NCBI GenBank assembly: GCA_049297395.1
Contig: JBAQUG010000395.1
Span: forward strand, 1-8,049
DNA: 8,049 nucleotides
From: GWF2-50-93 sp049297395
Lineage (GTDB): Bacteria > Verrucomicrobiota > Lentisphaeria > Victivallales > GWF2-50-93
Direction: 5' to 3'
A model generated the notes under the pieces. It was not told the DNA's origin, ran no database searches, and was given only the letters and a program-made list of their open reading frames with translations. The position numbers and the translations under genes were made by a program. This document shows, one piece after another, positions 6,244 through 8,049 of this stretch; position 1 is the stretch's first letter; each line of letters starts with the position of its first letter.

Positions 6244-7452
6244 ATGTGGCAGGCGATACACCAGAACAAGATAAAATCAGTGTTCCTCATAGTTTTCATG
6301 GGGATACTGCTCGTAGTCCTCGGTGCGGCTATCGGAGGTTCGGTCACCGGCAACCAGGATGGCATTCTCGGCGGTGTCTTCCTCGCCGGACTCGCCTGGT
6401 TTTTCCTGACGGTGCTAGCTGTTCTTGAAGGCAAGAACATCCTTCTTTCACTTTCCGGCGCCCGTGAGGTCTCCCATGACGATGCGCCGCAGCTTTACAA
6501 TATTGTCGAGGAGATGCGGATAGCGGCTGCGCTTCCAGCGACGCCGAAGGTCTTCATAGTCGAAAGCCGCGCGCCGAACGCCTTTGCAGTAGGGACTCCG
6601 GCCAACGCTGCGGTCGCAGTGACGACCGGGCTTCTTTCAGTCCTTTCACGAGATGAGCTCCAGGGCGTGATCGCCCACGAGATAGGGCATGTCAAGAACC
6701 AGGACAGCCGTTTCATGACCCTGGCCGGGATAATGCTCGGCGTGATCGTTGTCCTGGCGGATGTATATACCAGGAGCATGTTCTACGGGGGCATGGGAAA
6801 CCGCCGCTCGGATTCCTCGTCAAAGGACAGCGGTGGACTTCAGATGATTCTTTTTGTGATTGCGATAGTGCTTGCGATACTCGCACCTATTCTGGCAAAC
6901 CTCCTTTATTTCGCATGTTCAAGAAGCCGCGAATATCTCGCCGACGCCTCTTCTGCGATCTTCACGAGATATCCGGAGGGCCTGGCTTCAGCGCTTGAAA
7001 AAATATCAAGATCGTCTATTCCCCTTGAATCCGCAACTCGCGTCACCGCACCTATGTACATAATAAATCCGTTGAACAAGGCGTGCGGAAACGAGGTGTT
7101 CAGCCTTTTCAGTACTCATCCGCCTACTGAGGAAAGAATAAAGATACTCCGGACGATGGCCTCTGGAGCAGGACTGGGCGAATACAATAAGGCGTATGCC
7201 AGCCTGAAAGGCGGAAACATAGCCAGCGGCAGCGATCTCCGCTCCGCAGAGGAACTCGAACTGCGCGGAATTAAAAGAGCACAGCCGGAGTTGGACAGAA
7301 AACAGCAGACACGCGACGCGAACGACATCCTTCTCCGTGCGAACAAGTTCCGCTTCATCAACTGCGCCTGCGGACTTCGCATAAAAGTCCCGCCCATGTT
7401 TGCAGCCAAATCAGTGACCTGCCCGCGCTGCGGCGCCCAGCATCAGCTATAA
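6244..7452 (+). CDS. M48 family (HtpX-like) membrane zinc metallopeptidase with C-terminal zinc ribbon
   Basis: M48 peptidases of the HtpX type are membrane-embedded zinc endopeptidases linked to removal of damaged membrane proteins. This 402-residue protein has two N-terminal helices (about 10-32 and 42-62) and the active-site motif HEIGH (H145, E146, H149). Two more membrane segments follow, about 158-175 and 199-222. The third zinc ligand is E230 in SREYLAD, and THPPTEERI is at 291-299. The extra tail ends in a zinc-ribbon-like motif: CAC (C374, C376) and CPRC (C393, C396). Start: MWQAIHQNKIKS fits the family N-terminus. An in-frame extension to GTG 6154 would encode repeat DNA (NHQIIKSPNHQI) and is rejected. 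No Shine-Dalgarno sequence precedes 6244, because an octamer array runs into the ATG. It lies downstream of lemA, a common partner. Confidence 0.92.
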   Translation: MWQAIHQNKIKSVFLIVFMGILLVVLGAAIGGSVTGNQDGILGGVFLAGLAWFFLTVLAVLEGKNILLSLSGAREVSHDDAPQLYNIVEEMRIAAALPATPKVFIVESRAPNAFAVGTPANAAVAVTTGLLSVLSRDELQGVIAHEIGHVKNQDSRFMTLAGIMLGVIVVLADVYTRSMFYGGMGNRRSDSSSKDSGGLQMILFVIAIVLAILAPILANLLYFACSRSREYLADASSAIFTRYPEGLASALEKISRSSIPLESATRVTAPMYIINPLNKACGNEVFSLFSTHPPTEERIKILRTMASGAGLGEYNKAYASLKGGNIASGSDLRSAEELELRGIKRAQPELDRKQQTRDANDILLRANKFRFINCACGLRIKVPPMFAAKSVTCPRCGAQHQL

Positions 7453-7697
7453 GATTTGAAACGGAGAATCGGCGAAACGGAGTGTCGGTGGTTACTTGAA
7501 ACTGGTAACTCGGAATTTGAAATTATAATCCCAAGGGAGCTCTGGCCTCCGGTCGGAGTTTAGTTTCTCTGATTTGATATTACTTTAGTTGGAGTACGGC
7601 TTCAGTGTGTGAGTTTTTATATGAATTGAAGATATGGGAAAAAGAACAGCCAAAAATGGCTTGACTACGAACAAAACCAAAAGATATGGGGGGTGGC
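7453..7697. repeat. repeat-rich spacer between the M48 gene and the serpin gene
   Basis: No gene is seen. Near the start lie four 8-bp units of the same family as upstream of the M48 gene: GAAACGGA, GAATCGGC, GAAACGGA and GTGTCGGT (7458-7489). A heptamer run follows: ACTTGAA, ACTGGTA, ACTCGGA, ATTTGAA and ATTATAA (7494-7528). CTCC (7547-7550) and GGAG (7555-7558) could form a short hairpin before a T-rich stretch, a poor terminator candidate. The second TAGTTGGAGT block is at 7586-7618. Closer to the serpin gene the DNA turns AT-rich, with a small palindrome AGCCA-AAAA-TGGCT (7648-7661) and two short direct repeats; this part probably holds the serpin promoter. Confidence 0.7.
7586..7618 (+). 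repeat. dispersed repeat block, copy 2 (TAGTTGGAGT family)
   Basis: TAGTTGGAGT, ACGGCTTCAGTGTGTG, then a T-run: the same order and orientation as 6131-6163, with a 2-bp deletion and several substitutions. The potential hairpin of copy 1 is mostly lost. The two copies lie 1455 bp apart and bracket the M48 gene as direct repeats. Confidence 0.55.
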
Positions 7698-8049
7698 TTG
7701 AAAAAGTTTTTTATTATTTTTATCCTTTCTGTTCTTTTCTGTCATTTGTCATTCTCCGATGATAAAGACGACCTAAAAACACTTGTCGACGGCAATCGTG
7801 AATTCGCCTTTAAACTCTACAAGGAATTGAGCAAACAGGAAGGGAACCTTTTCTTTTCACCGTACAGCATCTCCACAGCGCTTGCCATGACTTATGCAGG
7901 AGCCAGAGGAGAGACCGAAAAGCAGATGGCGGAAATTCTTTGCTTCAAGCTCGGACAAGATAGGTTGCATCCGGCTTTCGCGACCCTGGTAAAGCAGGTC
8001 AATCTGGCTAAACTAAATGCTGATATGAAGATCGCAAACTGCCTTTGGG
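7698..8049 (+). CDS. serpin (serine protease inhibitor family), N-terminal part (3' truncated)
   Basis: The frame runs to the window end (117 visible residues) with no stop. Residues 1-20, KKFFIIFILSVLFCHLSFS after the initiator, form a signal peptide, so the protein is probably exported. From about 33 it matches the serpin N-terminus: NREFAFKLYKELSKQEGN, then NLFFSPYSISTALAMTYAGA (50-69), then RGETEKQMAEIL, the conserved helix B/C region with the Asn and SPxSI signature. Serpins are suicide inhibitors of serine or cysteine proteases; bacterial ones may guard against host, prey or self proteases. The reactive-centre loop that decides the target lies beyond the window, so inhibitory activity cannot be judged. 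TTG 7698 is preferred because the G-run at 7688-7693 can serve as ribosome site and the signal peptide then starts with KK. The in-frame ATG at 7686 (MGGGLKK) is the alternative and has no clear ribosome site. Confidence 0.88.
   Translation, partial: MKKFFIIFILSVLFCHLSFSDDKDDLKTLVDGNREFAFKLYKELSKQEGNLFFSPYSISTALAMTYAGARGETEKQMAEILCFKLGQDRLHPAFATLVKQVNLAKLNADMKIANCLW

Noticed and set aside
6205..6244. CRISPR-like array
   Set aside because: The units are 8 bp with no spacers and no cas genes nearby; this is a simple micro-repeat.
7661..7690. TTGACT followed by TATGGG as a serpin promoter
   Set aside because: The -35 is good but the -10 is poor, and transcription would begin at about the ribosome site, leaving no usable leader.

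Overview
The window looks like a bacterial chromosome segment of moderate GC. It carries housekeeping genes (secA, pyrE), a run of small membrane and zinc-ribbon genes, a LemA plus M48-peptidase pair, and a partial gene at each end. Several features suggest the PVC/Verrucomicrobiota-Lentisphaerae neighbourhood. These are a long SecA with a chlamydia-like 'GRCSRQGDPG' helicase motif VI, a Thermus-type PyrE with a CxxC tail, a bacterial serpin, and intergenic DNA filled with degenerate 7-8 bp micro-repeats. The placement is tentative because it rests on remembered family resemblance, not on a search.

Layout: (1) Positions 1-698 (+) hold the C-terminal part of a metallophosphoesterase/5'-nucleotidase-like enzyme, cut by the window start. 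(2) A short convergent intergenic region with an 8-bp-stem hairpin separates it from secA. (3) pyrE (3822-4388) and secA (765-3797) lie on the minus strand 24 bp apart and are probably co-transcribed in that order. (4) An AT-rich divergent spacer (4389-4516) probably holds promoters for both directions. (5) On the plus strand follow a DUF3592-like membrane protein (4517-5038), a tandem zf-TFIIB-type zinc-ribbon protein (5078-5467), a LemA protein (5482-6054) and an M48 (HtpX-like) membrane peptidase with a C-terminal zinc ribbon (6244-7452). (6) The start of a secreted serpin (7698 onward) runs off the window end.

The first three plus-strand genes are closely spaced (14-39 bp) and look like one transcription unit. 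LemA and M48 peptidases often sit together in bacterial genomes, so a shared envelope-maintenance role is plausible, but it is inferred from context. The expected tight lemA-M48 junction is interrupted here by about 190 bp of repeat-rich DNA, and a related repeat set follows the peptidase gene. The gene is therefore bracketed by direct copies of the same repeat families.

The most unusual signal is in the two repeat-rich spacers (6055-6243 and 7453-7697). They contain several unrelated short tandem arrays: octamers GGCACAGA, GAATCGGA and AATCACCA, and a heptamer ACTTGAA/ATTTGAA. They also share a 33-35 bp block beginning TAGTTGGAGT. One octamer array runs directly into the start codon of the peptidase gene and leaves no visible Shine-Dalgarno sequence. 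I found no RNA genes, CRISPR array, IS element or complete defence system.
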